From CAYJPV01 sp964396055 (GTDB lineage: Bacteria; Acidobacteriota; Vicinamibacteria; Vicinamibacterales; JAKQTR01), in contig CAYNDV010000059.1 of the NCBI GenBank assembly GCA_964396055.1, positions 1-25,228 of the forward strand: a DNA stretch of 25,228 nt, read 5' to 3'. The position numbers and the translations under genes are program-made. Positions within the stretch are counted from its first letter, which is position 1. The number at the start of each line of letters is the position of its first letter. The notes under the pieces were generated by a model. The model had not been told where the DNA came from and made no database searches. It was given only the letters and a program-made list of their open reading frames with translations. This document shows positions 13,959-22,573 of the stretch, one piece after another.

Positions 13959-14603
13959 TCAGTTGCGCCGCGCGCCACTGCGCGCAGCCAGGTTACCAGC
14001 CGCACCCGCCGCAAGCGGTTTTTGCGCGGCGACATGTGCCTGGTACTCAGACTCGCTCAGCAATTGACAGCGTACGACGTTGAGAATCGGCGTATAGAGC
14101 GCCAGATCGCCGGCTTGCTCGAGCCGCAGGAAGCGCGTATAGGCGTCGGTGCGTTCGAGTGCCGCAGGATCGAGCCGGCCCAGGTAGGTCAATACGTCGC
14201 CGCCGCTGCCGCGCACTTCAAGCTCGGCATAGGCCAGGGTGGTGGCCGGCGGCGCGGGTGTCGCCGGGACGCTGACCGGGGCGTTGTCTGCGCTGTCCAG
14301 CGGGTCAGCAGGGTCAACCACAAAGGGGTAACGGCCATGCACTATCTGGAACAGTTCAGCTTCGTCGCCACCATAGCCATTGGCCGAATAGCTCTCGGCC
14401 GCAGCCTGCATCAGCGCTGCGTCAGGGATGAGCCGGATCGCCTGCACGCGCCTGGGGTCCACGAGCATGATGTGACCCAATTGCGCGTCCGTAGGCGGGC
14501 AGGTGATCTCGATCATCGCCCGCCCGGCAACCACTGTTTCCCCAAGCTCACCGATGTAAAGCTGCTCATCAACGGTCCGCACCATGGCATAGATCTCGTA
14601 CAT
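13959..14603 (-). CDS. Hypothetical protein of the Tad locus
   Basis: 214 residues from ATG 14603 with a strong AGGAGGAG ribosome site. There is no signal peptide or membrane segment, so it should be cytoplasmic. Residues 1-95 look like a mixed fold (VRTVDEQLYIGELGETV, MLVDPRRVQAIRLIPDAAL); a Pro/Ala/Thr linker at about 107-121 leads to a C-terminal half rich in Leu and Tyr (GRLDPAALERTDAYTRFLRL). It sits between cpaB and cpaF, 7 nt before cpaF, so it probably belongs to pilus assembly, possibly as an ATPase partner. No family is recognised. Confidence 0.7.
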   Translation of the reverse strand: MYEIYAMVRTVDEQLYIGELGETVVAGRAMIEITCPPTDAQLGHIMLVDPRRVQAIRLIPDAALMQAAAESYSANGYGGDEAELFQIVHGRYPFVVDPADPLDSADNAPVSVPATPAPPATTLAYAELEVRGSGGDVLTYLGRLDPAALERTDAYTRFLRLEQAGDLALYTPILNVVRCQLLSESEYQAHVAAQKPLAAGAAGNLAARSGARRN

Positions 14604-14636
14604 TAAATTCTCCTCCTGTTTTTGAAGCTTGTTTTC

Positions 14637-16145
14637 TCACCACAGCCGCCGGAAGACCACAATGGCCACCGTGTGCTGATCGGCCTGCGGCAGCGTCACC
14701 GTCACGGGCTGACCACGGCCGGCGATGCTGACCGTGAACTCCCCCTCAGTGGCCGTGAACTCGCACCAACCATCGCCCTTGGGTGCGCTGTCGCCAGGGC
14801 ACGTCACCGCGCCGCCCGGCCAGGAGAAGGTCAGGCCAGCGGCTAAGCCTGTCCCGTCCGCGGCCACGGCCCGCGCCCGCACGTAGTTGAGCTTCTTATC
14901 GCCCGGCTCGTTACGGTACTCGACCGGCGCAGCCCGGAAGTCCAGGCCGGTCGCATCGGAGAGGCTGCGGGGCGTCGGCGTCGGCTTGGGCGGCGCAGCC
15001 CGCGGCGGCAGGCGGCTGACGTCCACGCCCTGGACGTCCACCAGCTCAGCCCACACCCAACCCAGGTCGTCACGCACACCGTCACCGCCACCAGCCACAC
15101 AGCAGACCACAAGCCACTGCTTGCTCTCGTCGCGGCCCACCGGCTCCAACTTGTCGCCGGCGACCACGCGTCCCAGCACGGCATACTCCATGCCCGGCCC
15201 CTCGCGTACATTGAGGCCGGAGGCTTGCCCGGGCTTGACCACCACTGACGGTGCACGGGTGGGCGCGATCGTAGGCCACGGTGTCGGTGGCGCAGCGGTG
15301 GGTGTCGGGGACGGAGTAGGCGTCGGCGCAGGCGTGAGCGCCAGGAGCAGCGCAGCCTTGTCAGGGGACGCTGCGGCGGGTGTGGCGACCGGCGCCAGGG
15401 TCGCGTCATCCCGTATCAACGGTGAGAGGGTCAACCACAGATCGTACACGTTGCCCAGCTCGCCCATGAGCTGCACCAGCGTTGGCGCTAACGCCTGGGA
15501 GACCTCCACCGTCACCACACTGATAGTTCCGGAGGCCGGGCTGCTAGTCGGGGCCGCTTCGCTCTCCCCACCGGCCAGCCCGAGCGCGGGCGGCTGAGCA
15601 ACCTGGCCGCCCTGGCTGGCGCGCACGGCCAGCACCCGCAGGTCACGCGCGACGAGCTCCACGCCCGCGCCCCTGAGCGCCAGGAGTGTCTGCGCATCCA
15701 GGTCGCGTGGCGGTTGCGCCTTGGCGATGCGCCAGACGTCCACCCGCTGCCCCGGCGCGATCAACCCACCGACGGCGCGCGGGGTGTCGAGCTTCAGGGC
15801 CACCGCGACGGCCTGGGCATCGGCCGAGAAGCGCGCCGCTTGGGCGGAGACAGCATAGCTCTTGAAGATCGGCGCGTCCGGCACGATTTCGACGCGGGCC
15901 ACCAGGCCGACCAACTCCTGGGGATCACGATAAATGGGCGCGCTGGTGATGGCCCGCGGGAACTCGTGCGTCGTCAACATGTCGGCCGTGATCAGGGTCT
16001 GCGGCAGGATGACGTGTCTGGCGACCACCACCGGTGCGCTGATAACCTGGGCCTGCACCTGGCGCGCCACCAGGCGGGCGACCAGCAGCGCGCCAATGAG
16101 CGCGGCCAGGCCGACGAGAGCTGAGATCAGGGTGCGTTTACGCAT
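14637..16145 (-). CDS. cpaB: CpaB/RcpC-like pilus assembly protein fused to an SH3 domain
   Basis: 502 residues from ATG 16145 (AAGGAGGAG upstream). Residues 6-26 are a membrane anchor. A SAF-like stretch follows at 35-66 (VVVARHVILPQTLITADML), then an RcpC/CpaB-type region to about 245 (LKLDTPRAVGGLIAPGQRVDVW). A Thr/Pro linker (270-298) leads to a bacterial SH3 domain at 300-369, recognised by GLNVREGPGMEYAVLGRVVAGD and GWVWAELV. A second Pro-rich linker and a beta-rich, possibly Ig-like C-terminal domain (420-498, two Cys) close the protein. CpaB normally works next to the secretin; here the SH3 may instead bind peptidoglycan. That role is inference. Confidence 0.87.
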   Translation of the reverse strand: MRKRTLISALVGLAALIGALLVARLVARQVQAQVISAPVVVARHVILPQTLITADMLTTHEFPRAITSAPIYRDPQELVGLVARVEIVPDAPIFKSYAVSAQAARFSADAQAVAVALKLDTPRAVGGLIAPGQRVDVWRIAKAQPPRDLDAQTLLALRGAGVELVARDLRVLAVRASQGGQVAQPPALGLAGGESEAAPTSSPASGTISVVTVEVSQALAPTLVQLMGELGNVYDLWLTLSPLIRDDATLAPVATPAAASPDKAALLLALTPAPTPTPSPTPTAAPPTPWPTIAPTRAPSVVVKPGQASGLNVREGPGMEYAVLGRVVAGDKLEPVGRDESKQWLVVCCVAGGGDGVRDDLGWVWAELVDVQGVDVSRLPPRAAPPKPTPTPRSLSDATGLDFRAAPVEYRNEPGDKKLNYVRARAVAADGTGLAAGLTFSWPGGAVTCPGDSAPKGDGWCEFTATEGEFTVSIAGRGQPVTVTLPQADQHTVAIVVFRRLW

Positions 16146-16161
16146 GTCTCCTCCTTGGGTG

Positions 16162-17163
16162 TCAGAACCGGATCCCGGGCCAGATGGCGGCCGTCAGCGC
16201 GGGCAGCGGATCGGCGTAACGGGCGATGGCCGGCCGCCGCGAGATGACGATCAGGGGCCGCTCGAGCTGCGCCACGCGGCTGGCCAGTCGATCCAGCCGC
16301 CCCGCCTGGTTGATGACCACGGCCACGCGCGGGTCGTCCTGCTCGCCGGCCAACATCTGCGCGTTAGCCACCGTGTCCGGCCGATCGGCCGCCGCAATTA
16401 CGAAGATGCGATCGGCCGCGGCCTGCACCGCCGGCCAGAGCGCGTGCGGCTGCACGGCATCCACCACGGTCAGCGCGTGCCCGGCGCGCAGCCGCGCCAG
16501 CAGCGCGGCGCAGTCGTTGGCCGTGAGCAGCGCGCCCTGGCGGCCGTCCATCGGCACGACCGTCAGCTCCGTGCGGCCTAGCTGCCAGCCTGCCGGTTCG
16601 CCGCCCTGGGTTGCCAGGGTGTAGGCGTCGGGCGGATCAGCGAGAAAACCGGCTGGGTCGAGCACCGCCAGGAAGCCGGACGCGCCCTGGGTCAGCTCCA
16701 GGATCGCCACCGGCAGGCGCGTGCGCTGCGCCACGGTCAACGCCAGGCCCAGCGTCAGGGTCGTCTTGCCCACGCCGCCCGAAGCCAGGGCGGTGAAGGC
16801 CACCAGCCGCGGCGGCAGGCTGCGCACTGCGCCGCCGAAGGCCTGCCCCTCCGCCAGCCAGCGCGCGGGATCAGCCAGGAAGGTCGCCGGGTCAGTGTGC
16901 GGCACGTGGCGGCCGGCCAGGGCCGCGTAGATGTAGTCGGCGCTGACCTGGCCGGCGCGCAGCGCAGCCGGATCCAGGATGACCAGTTGGGCTGCCGCCA
17001 GCAGGCTGTTCACCGCGTCGGTCGTGCGCGCCTCAGCCACATGCACGTCAGGACGCCCCCATAGGAATGCCAACACCTGGGGATCGCCGGTCGCCGCCAC
17101 GACCGTGGTGGGCCGGCGCCCGACGACAGGCAGGCGTCGTACGATGTCTTTCCAATCGCTCAT
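16162..17163 (-). CDS. cpaE: CpaE/TadZ-like ParA-family ATPase
   Basis: 333 residues from ATG 17163 with GAGGT upstream. The N-terminal ~115 residues look like the degenerate receiver-like region of CpaE/TadZ. The ATPase core starts at about 120 with FTALASGGVGKTT (K133, T134), a P-loop in which the signature Lys of MinD/ParA deviant Walker A (KGGxGKT) is replaced by Ser. A switch-like LTVVDAVQP and FVIAAADRPDTV follow. TadZ proteins localise the pilus machine at the pole. The lost Lys suggests altered ATP-dependent dimerisation; family members with changed P-loops are known. Confidence 0.82.
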   Translation of the reverse strand: MSDWKDIVRRLPVVGRRPTTVVAATGDPQVLAFLWGRPDVHVAEARTTDAVNSLLAAAQLVILDPAALRAGQVSADYIYAALAGRHVPHTDPATFLADPARWLAEGQAFGGAVRSLPPRLVAFTALASGGVGKTTLTLGLALTVAQRTRLPVAILELTQGASGFLAVLDPAGFLADPPDAYTLATQGGEPAGWQLGRTELTVVPMDGRQGALLTANDCAALLARLRAGHALTVVDAVQPHALWPAVQAAADRIFVIAAADRPDTVANAQMLAGEQDDPRVAVVINQAGRLDRLASRVAQLERPLIVISRRPAIARYADPLPALTAAIWPGIRF

Positions 17164-17170
17164 GTAGACC

Positions 17171-20100
17171 TCATTGTTTCAAGTGGATCCTGAACCACTT
17201 CACATCCCACACGACTTCGTTCGACTGTACGCCGGTAACCGCGTCGCGCGCCTGGGCGCGCCAGGTGCCGATCTCCGTCGTGCCGAAGTCCGGGTTGCCG
17301 AGCGAGGCGACGACGCTGAACCGGCCATCCGCGGCCGTGGTCGCGCTGACGATGCCGAAACCGCCCCAGGGCACGCGGTAGGTGACCATTACCGTACGCC
17401 CGCCCAGCGGCGTGGGACCGCCGTAACGGCCGGTCAGCACCTGGGTGATCGGCCCGTACCACAGCAGGTAGCGGTAGGTCGCCCGCAATTCCATGGTGAC
17501 CGGGATCGGTGTCGCGGTGGGTGTCGGCGTGGCGACCAGCGGTTGCTCCCCGAAGTCCACGGCCACGTCGCCCGTCAGGTCGAGCGCCACGTTGTCCGGG
17601 GTGGTGCTCACATAGCCGGCCGGCTGCAGCTCTTCGACGATGGTGGGGCCGGCCGGCAGACCCGGCACGGCGTAGGCGCCGCTGCCGTCGGTCACAGTCG
17701 TCGCGACCAGGCTGCCGCCCTGCCAGATGCGGATCTTCACGCCCGGCACGCCCGTCGTCTCCCAGGGATCACGCACGCCGTTGTCATCGCTGTCCACGAA
17801 AACCAGGCCCTGCACCGCATAGGTGGTCACGACCGTCGCCGTGGGGGTCGCAGTCGCCGTCGGCGTGCGCGTGACCGTCGCGGTCGGGGTCGGTGTCCGC
17901 GTTGGCGTGCGTGAAGGCGTAACCGTCGCCGTCGGCGTGGCGCTGGATGTTGGCGTCGGTGTGCGCGTCGCCGTCGGCGTTGCCGTAGCCGTCGCACTGG
18001 GCGTCACGGTGTAGGTGGGCGTCCATGTCGGCGTGCGGCTTGGCGTCGGACTCGACGTGGGTGTGAACGTCGGCGTCGTAGTCGGCGTTACGGTCCAGGT
18101 TGCCGTCGGCGTATTGGTGCGCGTGGCCGTGGGGGACGCGGTCTGCGAAGGCGTAGCGGAAGCAGTCGCGCTCGGGCTTGGACTCGGCGTATAGGTCAGC
18201 GTAGGCGTTGCGGTCGCCGTTGACGTGGCCGAGGGCGTCCGAGACGGAGTGTACGTGCTGGTTGGTGTGGCACTGGGCGTGTTGGTAGGTGTTGGTGTGC
18301 GCGAAGGCGTAGCCGTGGCAGTGTGCGTCGGTGACGGTGTGTACGTGTTGGTCGGTGTGGCGCTGGGCGTGTTCGTGGCGGTTGGTGTGCGCGAAGGCGT
18401 CGCCGTTGCCGTGGGCGTGCGCGTCGGGGTAGAGGTAGCCGTCGCCGTTCGCGAAGCAGTCGGTGTCCACGTGGGTGATGGCGTTGCTGTAGCCGTCGCG
18501 GTGGGCGTCAGAGTGCTGGTAGCTGTGGCCGTCGGCGTATAGGTAGGCGTTGCCGTTGGCGTGATGGTACGGGTCGCCGTGGCAGTCGGTGTCGCGGATG
18601 GCGAAACCGTTGCGGTCGGGGACACCGTGGGCGAAGGCGTAGCCGAAGCAGTTGCAGTAGGCGTGCGGCTGGGCGTGCTGGTCCTCGTTGGGGACGCGGT
18701 AGCGGTCGCACTCGCCGTGGGCGTCAGCGTCGGCGAAGCCGTCGCGGTCGCAGTGGGTGTCCAGGTCGCGGACGCGGTCGGAGTCGCGCTCGCCGTGGGC
18801 GTGCGTGTCGGGGAGGGCGTGTGCGTCACAGTTGCCGTCGGCGTGCTGGTCAGCGTCGCTGTCCGGGTGGGTGTCGCCGTCGGTGTGGACGTCGGTGTAC
18901 TGGTCCGGGTGGCAGTTGGCGTCGGCGTGGATGTGGACGTCGGGCTGGGCGTGTCGGTCGGCGGCGGCGTGGCCGTCCAGGCCTGCTCGCCGAAGTTGAC
19001 CACGTTATCGCGGCCAGCCTGCGCGTAGATCACCACCGTGTCCGGGCTCGTGCTGGTGTAGCCGACCGGCTGATCCTCGGTAACCGTGTAGCTGCCGGGG
19101 GGCAGGTTCATGATCTGGTACCAGCCGGTCGTGCCTACGCTGCGCGCCGAATAGGTCGTGCTGCCCAGACGCGCATGCACCCAGACCCCTGACAGACCGG
19201 AGGTCTCGGTACCCTGCCGCCACCCGTCGCCATTGGTGTCCAGGAACACCCAGCCCACGATCTGGCCGACCGCTGGCGTGGGGCTGGCGGTGGCCGTGGG
19301 GGTGCGGGTCGGCGTGAAGGTGGGCGACGGGGTATATGTCGGCGTCGCCGTTGCAGTAGCAGTCGGCGTCGGCGTGCGCGTCGGTGTCCACGTGGGACTG
19401 GCCGTCGCGGTGGACGTGGGACTGGGCGTCCACGTCGGAGTCGCTGTGGGGCTCGGCGTGCTGGTGGGCGTGGCTGTGCGCGTCGCCGTAGCCGTCGGTG
19501 TCGGCGAAGCCGTCTGCGTGGGCGTCGCCGTGGGCGAAGATGTTGCCGTCGGCGTGCTCGTCGGCGTCAGCGTGCGCGTGGCAGTCGGCGTTGCCGTCTG
19601 GGTCGGTGTCGCGGTCGCTGTCGGCGTGCGGGTCGCGGAGGCCGTCGGCGTCGGTGTCGGTGTGTTGGTCGCCGTAGCCGTCGCGGTCGCCGTCGCGGTG
19701 GGCGTCGGAGTCGGCGGATAGTCGAAGACGGCGTAGTAGTCCAGCCGCATGGTAAGCCACAGCCCGGCCCACGTCTGAGTGGACGGATCGCCGATCGCGG
19801 TCCAGGTCGGCGCAGCCGCGTAGTTCCAGCTCGCCTTGTACACCCCATCGAGGTAGAAGTCGTAGACGCCGCCGTGCCGGATGATCAGCGCGGTGTGCCA
19901 GCCGGTGTCCAGCCCCTGGGTGATCGGCCCCGCCGAATCGTACTCGCTCCAGATGTAGCCGGCCGGACTGCCGTAGATCCCATAGCTGCCGATCTTGGTG
20001 AACCCGTTGGTCACCCAGGTGTTGACGCCGAAGCCGGACCGGCTGCCGGCGTCCGGCGAGCTAAAGCGCCACTCGATCTCCATATCCCCGGCCGGCCAGG

Positions 20101-20407
20101 GGATGCCGGTGCGCTCGACCACCGGGTACTCGGCAGTGTCCCCCGTGGTGCTCAGTTGCAGATAGCCGTTGGTCACCTGCACGCTGGTGTTGGCCGGCTG
20201 GCGCATGATGTGCCAGCCTTCGAAGTTGCCCGAGCTGTTGAAGTCAGTGCGAAAGACCTGCCGCCGGCCGCCCGGTCCCTGCTGCAACGGCGCGGGCCGG
20301 ACCGCCCGGCGCGGCGCGGCCGCCCAGGCCGGCTGGGGCAGATAGCCCCAGAGCACGGCCAGGATCGCCAACAGGCTCAGGACGCGCGGCAAGCGCAGGT
20401 TGCTCAC
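17171..20407 (-). CDS. Large secreted Thr/Pro-repeat protein with lectin-like and SdrD_B-like domains (adhesin-like)
   Basis: 1078 residues from GTG 20407 (AGAGG 6 nt upstream, chosen over a farther start inside the previous gene). A signal peptide ends near AWAAAP (about 31). Residues 50-230 resemble a concanavalin/LamG-like beta sandwich. A first Thr/Pro/Ala/Ser repeat spans 232-375, then an SdrD_B/Cna-B-like domain (378-474: GWVFLDTNGDGWRQ, VTEDQPVGY, VVNFGEQ), a second repeat of about 380 residues, a second SdrD_B-like domain (861-955: DSDDNGVRD, DFGEQ) and a beta-rich C-terminus. There is no LPXTG or C-terminal membrane anchor. The layout suggests a surface stalk or adhesin. It lies 8 nt upstream of cpaE, inside the pilus operon. 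Confidence 0.85.
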   Translation of the reverse strand: MSNLRLPRVLSLLAILAVLWGYLPQPAWAAAPRRAVRPAPLQQGPGGRRQVFRTDFNSSGNFEGWHIMRQPANTSVQVTNGYLQLSTTGDTAEYPVVERTGIPWPAGDMEIEWRFSSPDAGSRSGFGVNTWVTNGFTKIGSYGIYGSPAGYIWSEYDSAGPITQGLDTGWHTALIIRHGGVYDFYLDGVYKASWNYAAAPTWTAIGDPSTQTWAGLWLTMRLDYYAVFDYPPTPTPTATATATATATNTPTPTPTASATRTPTATATPTQTATPTATRTLTPTSTPTATSSPTATPTQTASPTPTATATRTATPTSTPSPTATPTWTPSPTSTATASPTWTPTRTPTPTATATATPTYTPSPTFTPTRTPTATASPTPAVGQIVGWVFLDTNGDGWRQGTETSGLSGVWVHARLGSTTYSARSVGTTGWYQIMNLPPGSYTVTEDQPVGYTSTSPDTVVIYAQAGRDNVVNFGEQAWTATPPPTDTPSPTSTSTPTPTATRTSTPTSTPTATPTRTATLTSTPTATVTHTPSPTRTPTASATPTASATWTPTATATASPTLTPTASATATASPTRTSTPSRTPTATASATPSPTVSPTATVSPSATPTATATRTITPTATPTYTPTATATSTLTPTATATATPSPTWTPTASRTATATSTPTRTPTATATPSRTPTATNTPSATPTNTYTPSPTHTATATPSRTPTPTNTPSATPTSTYTPSRTPSATSTATATPTLTYTPSPSPSATASATPSQTASPTATRTNTPTATWTVTPTTTPTFTPTSSPTPSRTPTWTPTYTVTPSATATATPTATRTPTPTSSATPTATVTPSRTPTRTPTPTATVTRTPTATATPTATVVTTYAVQGLVFVDSDDNGVRDPWETTGVPGVKIRIWQGGSLVATTVTDGSGAYAVPGLPAGPTIVEELQPAGYVSTTPDNVALDLTGDVAVDFGEQPLVATPTPTATPIPVTMELRATYRYLLWYGPITQVLTGRYGGPTPLGGRTVMVTYRVPWGGFGIVSATTAADGRFSVVASLGNPDFGTTEIGTWRAQARDAVTGVQSNEVVWDVKWFRIHLKQ
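17830..18970. repeat. Long degenerate repeat encoding Thr/Pro/Ala/Ser-rich linker 2
   Basis: About 1.1 kb of plus-strand GTCGGCGT/GTCGCCGT-type units. On the coding strand they are degenerate 6- and 12-bp units giving TPT, TAT, TPS and similar. The wobble positions vary, so units are not recent identical copies. Open frames on the plus strand here (VAVGVGV-rich) are shadows of this repeat. Confidence 0.85.
19281..19717. repeat. Degenerate repeat encoding Thr/Pro/Ala/Ser-rich linker 1
   Basis: About 0.44 kb of the same 6/12-bp unit type as the longer tract at 17830-18970, separated from it by the first SdrD_B-like domain. It encodes about 145 residues between the lectin-like domain and that SdrD_B-like domain. 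Confidence 0.85.
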
Positions 20408-20417
20408 AAGATGCCTC

Positions 20418-21182
20418 TCACTGTGGCGGAACCACATACTGCACGACGAGCGCGTCGTCGGCATAGCAGTCGAAGGTCAATCGGTCGGCCGTGCCCCAGG
20501 CGGGTTCCTGGGTCTGGCGCAACCGGTCGGTGGTGAGCGCATAGGCAGTCAGGCCGCCCTGCACGATGGAGCCCGGGTCCAATGTCACCGTGGCGGTGAC
20601 CGGCGCGCTCCAAGCGCCGCAGTCCGCCGACGGCAGCGCGCCGACGAGCGGACCGCCGTAGTTCAGCCAGTCGGCCGGCGTGGGCGGCAGCGACGCCGCC
20701 GTGCGGTAGAACTCCACCGTGAACGGCGCGCCCGCCACGCGGCGGCAGTTGGATGCGCTCAGGGTCGCCGAGAGCACGGTCGCGCGGGTCGGGATGGCCG
20801 CTGTGTCGAAGTACAGATACGCCTTGTTCGCCCGGTATGTCCGATCGCCGGCGGTGGCGCTCTGGCCCACGGCCGGCGCACCCTGGTCGTAGGTCACCAG
20901 GTAGGCTGTGCCCTGCACGACGGCCGCGTAGTCGAGCCCCGCGCTCTCGGCTTGCCAGCCGCTAGGGGCGAACACACGCGTGACGGTAATCGGTCCGCTG
21001 CTATCCCCCGCCAGGTTGGCGACCAGCGGCAGATAGTACGCGTGGGCCGGAGCAGGCGTCGCCGTCGGTTCTGCTGCTGGAGCGGCCGCGCCCCCGACGC
21101 CTGCCACGCTCACCAGCCAGCCGGCGCCCAATGCCATCAGGAGGGTGATGGTCACGATGAAGGCCTGCGCGATACGGCGCAT
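20418..21182 (-). CDS. Secreted beta-rich protein (DNRLRE/CBM-like)
   Basis: 254 residues. ATG 21182 overlaps the stop of the preceding gene by one base (TGATG). A hydrophobic N-terminal segment (8-30) is followed by an Ala/Pro/Thr linker and AHAYYLPLVANLAG, a motif type I associate with secreted Chloroflexota proteins. The core reads KAYLYFDTAAIPTRATVLSATLS, close to the pattern of DNRLRE/CBM-like beta-sandwich domains (FDlsslP then ItsAtL). Several cysteines are present. It precedes the large repeat protein by 10 nt and is probably a partner on the cell surface. Confidence 0.72.
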   Translation of the reverse strand: MRRIAQAFIVTITLLMALGAGWLVSVAGVGGAAAPAAEPTATPAPAHAYYLPLVANLAGDSSGPITVTRVFAPSGWQAESAGLDYAAVVQGTAYLVTYDQGAPAVGQSATAGDRTYRANKAYLYFDTAAIPTRATVLSATLSASNCRRVAGAPFTVEFYRTAASLPPTPADWLNYGGPLVGALPSADCGAWSAPVTATVTLDPGSIVQGGLTAYALTTDRLRQTQEPAWGTADRLTFDCYADDALVVQYVVPPQ

Positions 21183-21352
21183 CAGCCGCGCTCCTTACCT
21201 GGCTCAGTGGTTGCTGGTCGGGCGGTCGCGGCGGTCCCGGCGCCGCCAGTCTGGAGCAGCCGGCGCACGCGCAGCATGCGTTCCCGCATCCGGGCATACG
21301 ACTGCCGGACCAGAACCGCGCGCTCCTTTGGGGTCAGGACACGGTTCGTCAT
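21182..21352 (-). CDS. Small basic helical protein (hypothetical)
   Basis: 56 residues from ATG 21352, overlapping the preceding stop as ATGA (21349-21352). It is rich in Arg (MTNRVLTPKERAVLVRQSY, then ARMRERMLRVRRLL), predicted to form one amphipathic helix, with a Gly/Ala/Thr tail. No signal or membrane segment is visible. Tight coupling on both sides supports a real gene. Function unknown. Confidence 0.6.
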   Translation of the reverse strand: MTNRVLTPKERAVLVRQSYARMRERMLRVRRLLQTGGAGTAATARPATTEPGKERG

Positions 21353-22206
21353 GACCGCTCCGGCACGGCAGATTCGGCCCGGGCCACGGCCGGCCGGCAC
21401 CCGCCCACGACCTTGATCGTGTCGATGCCGCCGGCGGTCAGACGCGCCGTGAAGTAGCCGGCTACACCGGCGCGCAGTGCGGCCAGATCCTGGCCCACGG
21501 TCCGCTCCGGCTGGCCGTACACCAGCTCCTCCACGACGTCCACGAGCTGGCCGCCCGCGTAGCCGGCCACGAACACTTGCGGCGCCAGGCAGTCCGCCTG
21601 GGCAACGACGCGTCCCCGCACGATCAGGGTGGCGTCCCCGGCAAACGCCGGCCGGTTCGCGAGGCGTTCTGTGACCTCCGCTTTAAGCTGTCCCGCTGCC
21701 GGCGCTTCGTCCGCGCTGGCCAGGCTCAACTGATGCCGAACAACCATGCCATCCAGCCGCGCTTCATCGCGTAGGTAGCTGTAGTACAGCGTCCCACCGG
21801 GAGGAATGGCGTACTGGCTGGTCATGCGCTCGGTCGCCGCGATGGGATTGCGGTTGGCAAGCGGGCGGCCGCCGACGTCGTACAGCGCCACGGCGATCGT
21901 GACGTCAGCCCAGTGCTCGCTGTGATTGGTGACCGCAGCCGGGATGCGGACGAAGCCGTTCTCCCGCCGTCCGACGCCCGACTCCAGGGTGAACCCATTC
22001 CGTTCGCTGACCGCCGGCGTCGCTCCATCGACCACCCCGGCGCCGCCTTGCGACACAGCGGAGGCGTCCTTGTTTTCAGCAGGAGAATCCCCTCCGCTGC
22101 CGGCCGCCACGGTCTGCCCGCCCAACCGCGTTCCGAGGTTACAGCTTAATAGGGGGAGGGTCAGCAACGCACCCAGCAACCCCCAGGCGCACAATCGTCT
22201 GCTCAT
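21349..22206 (-). CDS. Lipoprotein of the Tad locus
   Basis: 285 residues from ATG 22206 with AGGAG 9 nt upstream. The N-terminus is a lipoprotein signal with lipobox LLSC (Cys22). A Gly/Ser/Ala linker follows to about 65. The central part (ENGFVRIPAAVTNHSEHWADVTIAVALYDVGGRPL) resembles FxLYD-type beta-sandwich domains, in which a conserved LYD follows a strand pair. It would be tethered to the outer face of the membrane. Its place in the operon suggests a periplasmic or cell-wall-side pilus assembly factor, analogous in position only to the pilotin lipoproteins of other Tad systems. Confidence 0.78.
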   Translation of the reverse strand: MSRRLCAWGLLGALLTLPLLSCNLGTRLGGQTVAAGSGGDSPAENKDASAVSQGGAGVVDGATPAVSERNGFTLESGVGRRENGFVRIPAAVTNHSEHWADVTIAVALYDVGGRPLANRNPIAATERMTSQYAIPPGGTLYYSYLRDEARLDGMVVRHQLSLASADEAPAAGQLKAEVTERLANRPAFAGDATLIVRGRVVAQADCLAPQVFVAGYAGGQLVDVVEELVYGQPERTVGQDLAALRAGVAGYFTARLTAGGIDTIKVVGGCRPAVARAESAVPERS

Positions 22207-22222
22207 CCCGCTTCTCTCCTTA

Positions 22223-22531
22223 TTACCCCAACAGACCGCTGATCAGCGGCAGGGTCACGTCCTGGCCGCGGTACGCCCGGCTGCCGCAGAAAAGCATGTA
22301 GCCCCAGAAGGCGAGCGCCAGCAGGCCGGACAGACAACCGATGGCCGCGATCTGGCTCAGGACCAGGGCCAGAGCGGCCACGATGAGCCCGGCCAGCACG
22401 GACTGCCGGGCGTGGCGACGCAGTCCCTCATCGTCGCCCGCGACCAGGAGCGCCAAGAGTGCCCCGACGGGGGTCAGCGCATAGGCGACCAGCCCCCAGA
22501 TGCGATTCTTCGTTCGAATTGGGTCGGACAT
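22223..22531 (-). CDS. DUF4870/Tic20-like small membrane protein
   Basis: 102 residues. ATG 22531 is preferred over a GTG 3 bp upstream because GGAGG is then 4 nt away instead of 1 nt. Three hydrophobic segments alternate with EGLRRHARQSVLAGLI, an arrangement like the DUF4870 family, whose members have a similar charged loop ending in HA or HQ. Function unknown. It sits between TadC and the lipoprotein gene and may be a membrane partner of the assembly platform. Confidence 0.7.
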   Translation of the reverse strand: MSDPIRTKNRIWGLVAYALTPVGALLALLVAGDDEGLRRHARQSVLAGLIVAALALVLSQIAAIGCLSGLLALAFWGYMLFCGSRAYRGQDVTLPLISGLLG

Positions 22532-22573
22532 CACTCCTCCAGCATTGAGTAGGACATCTTGTCCGCGTGCGCC

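Noticed and set aside
17830..19717. Possible CRISPR-like or satellite array in the repeat tracts
   Set aside because: No constant repeat with unique spacers of even length; the units are 6/12-bp degenerate codons within an open reading frame.
17823..19721. Plus-strand frames rich in VAVGVGV and similar, up to 187 codons
   Set aside because: They arise from the GTCGGCGT-type DNA repeat that encodes the Thr/Pro linkers on the minus strand; the sense gene has a signal peptide and folded domains.
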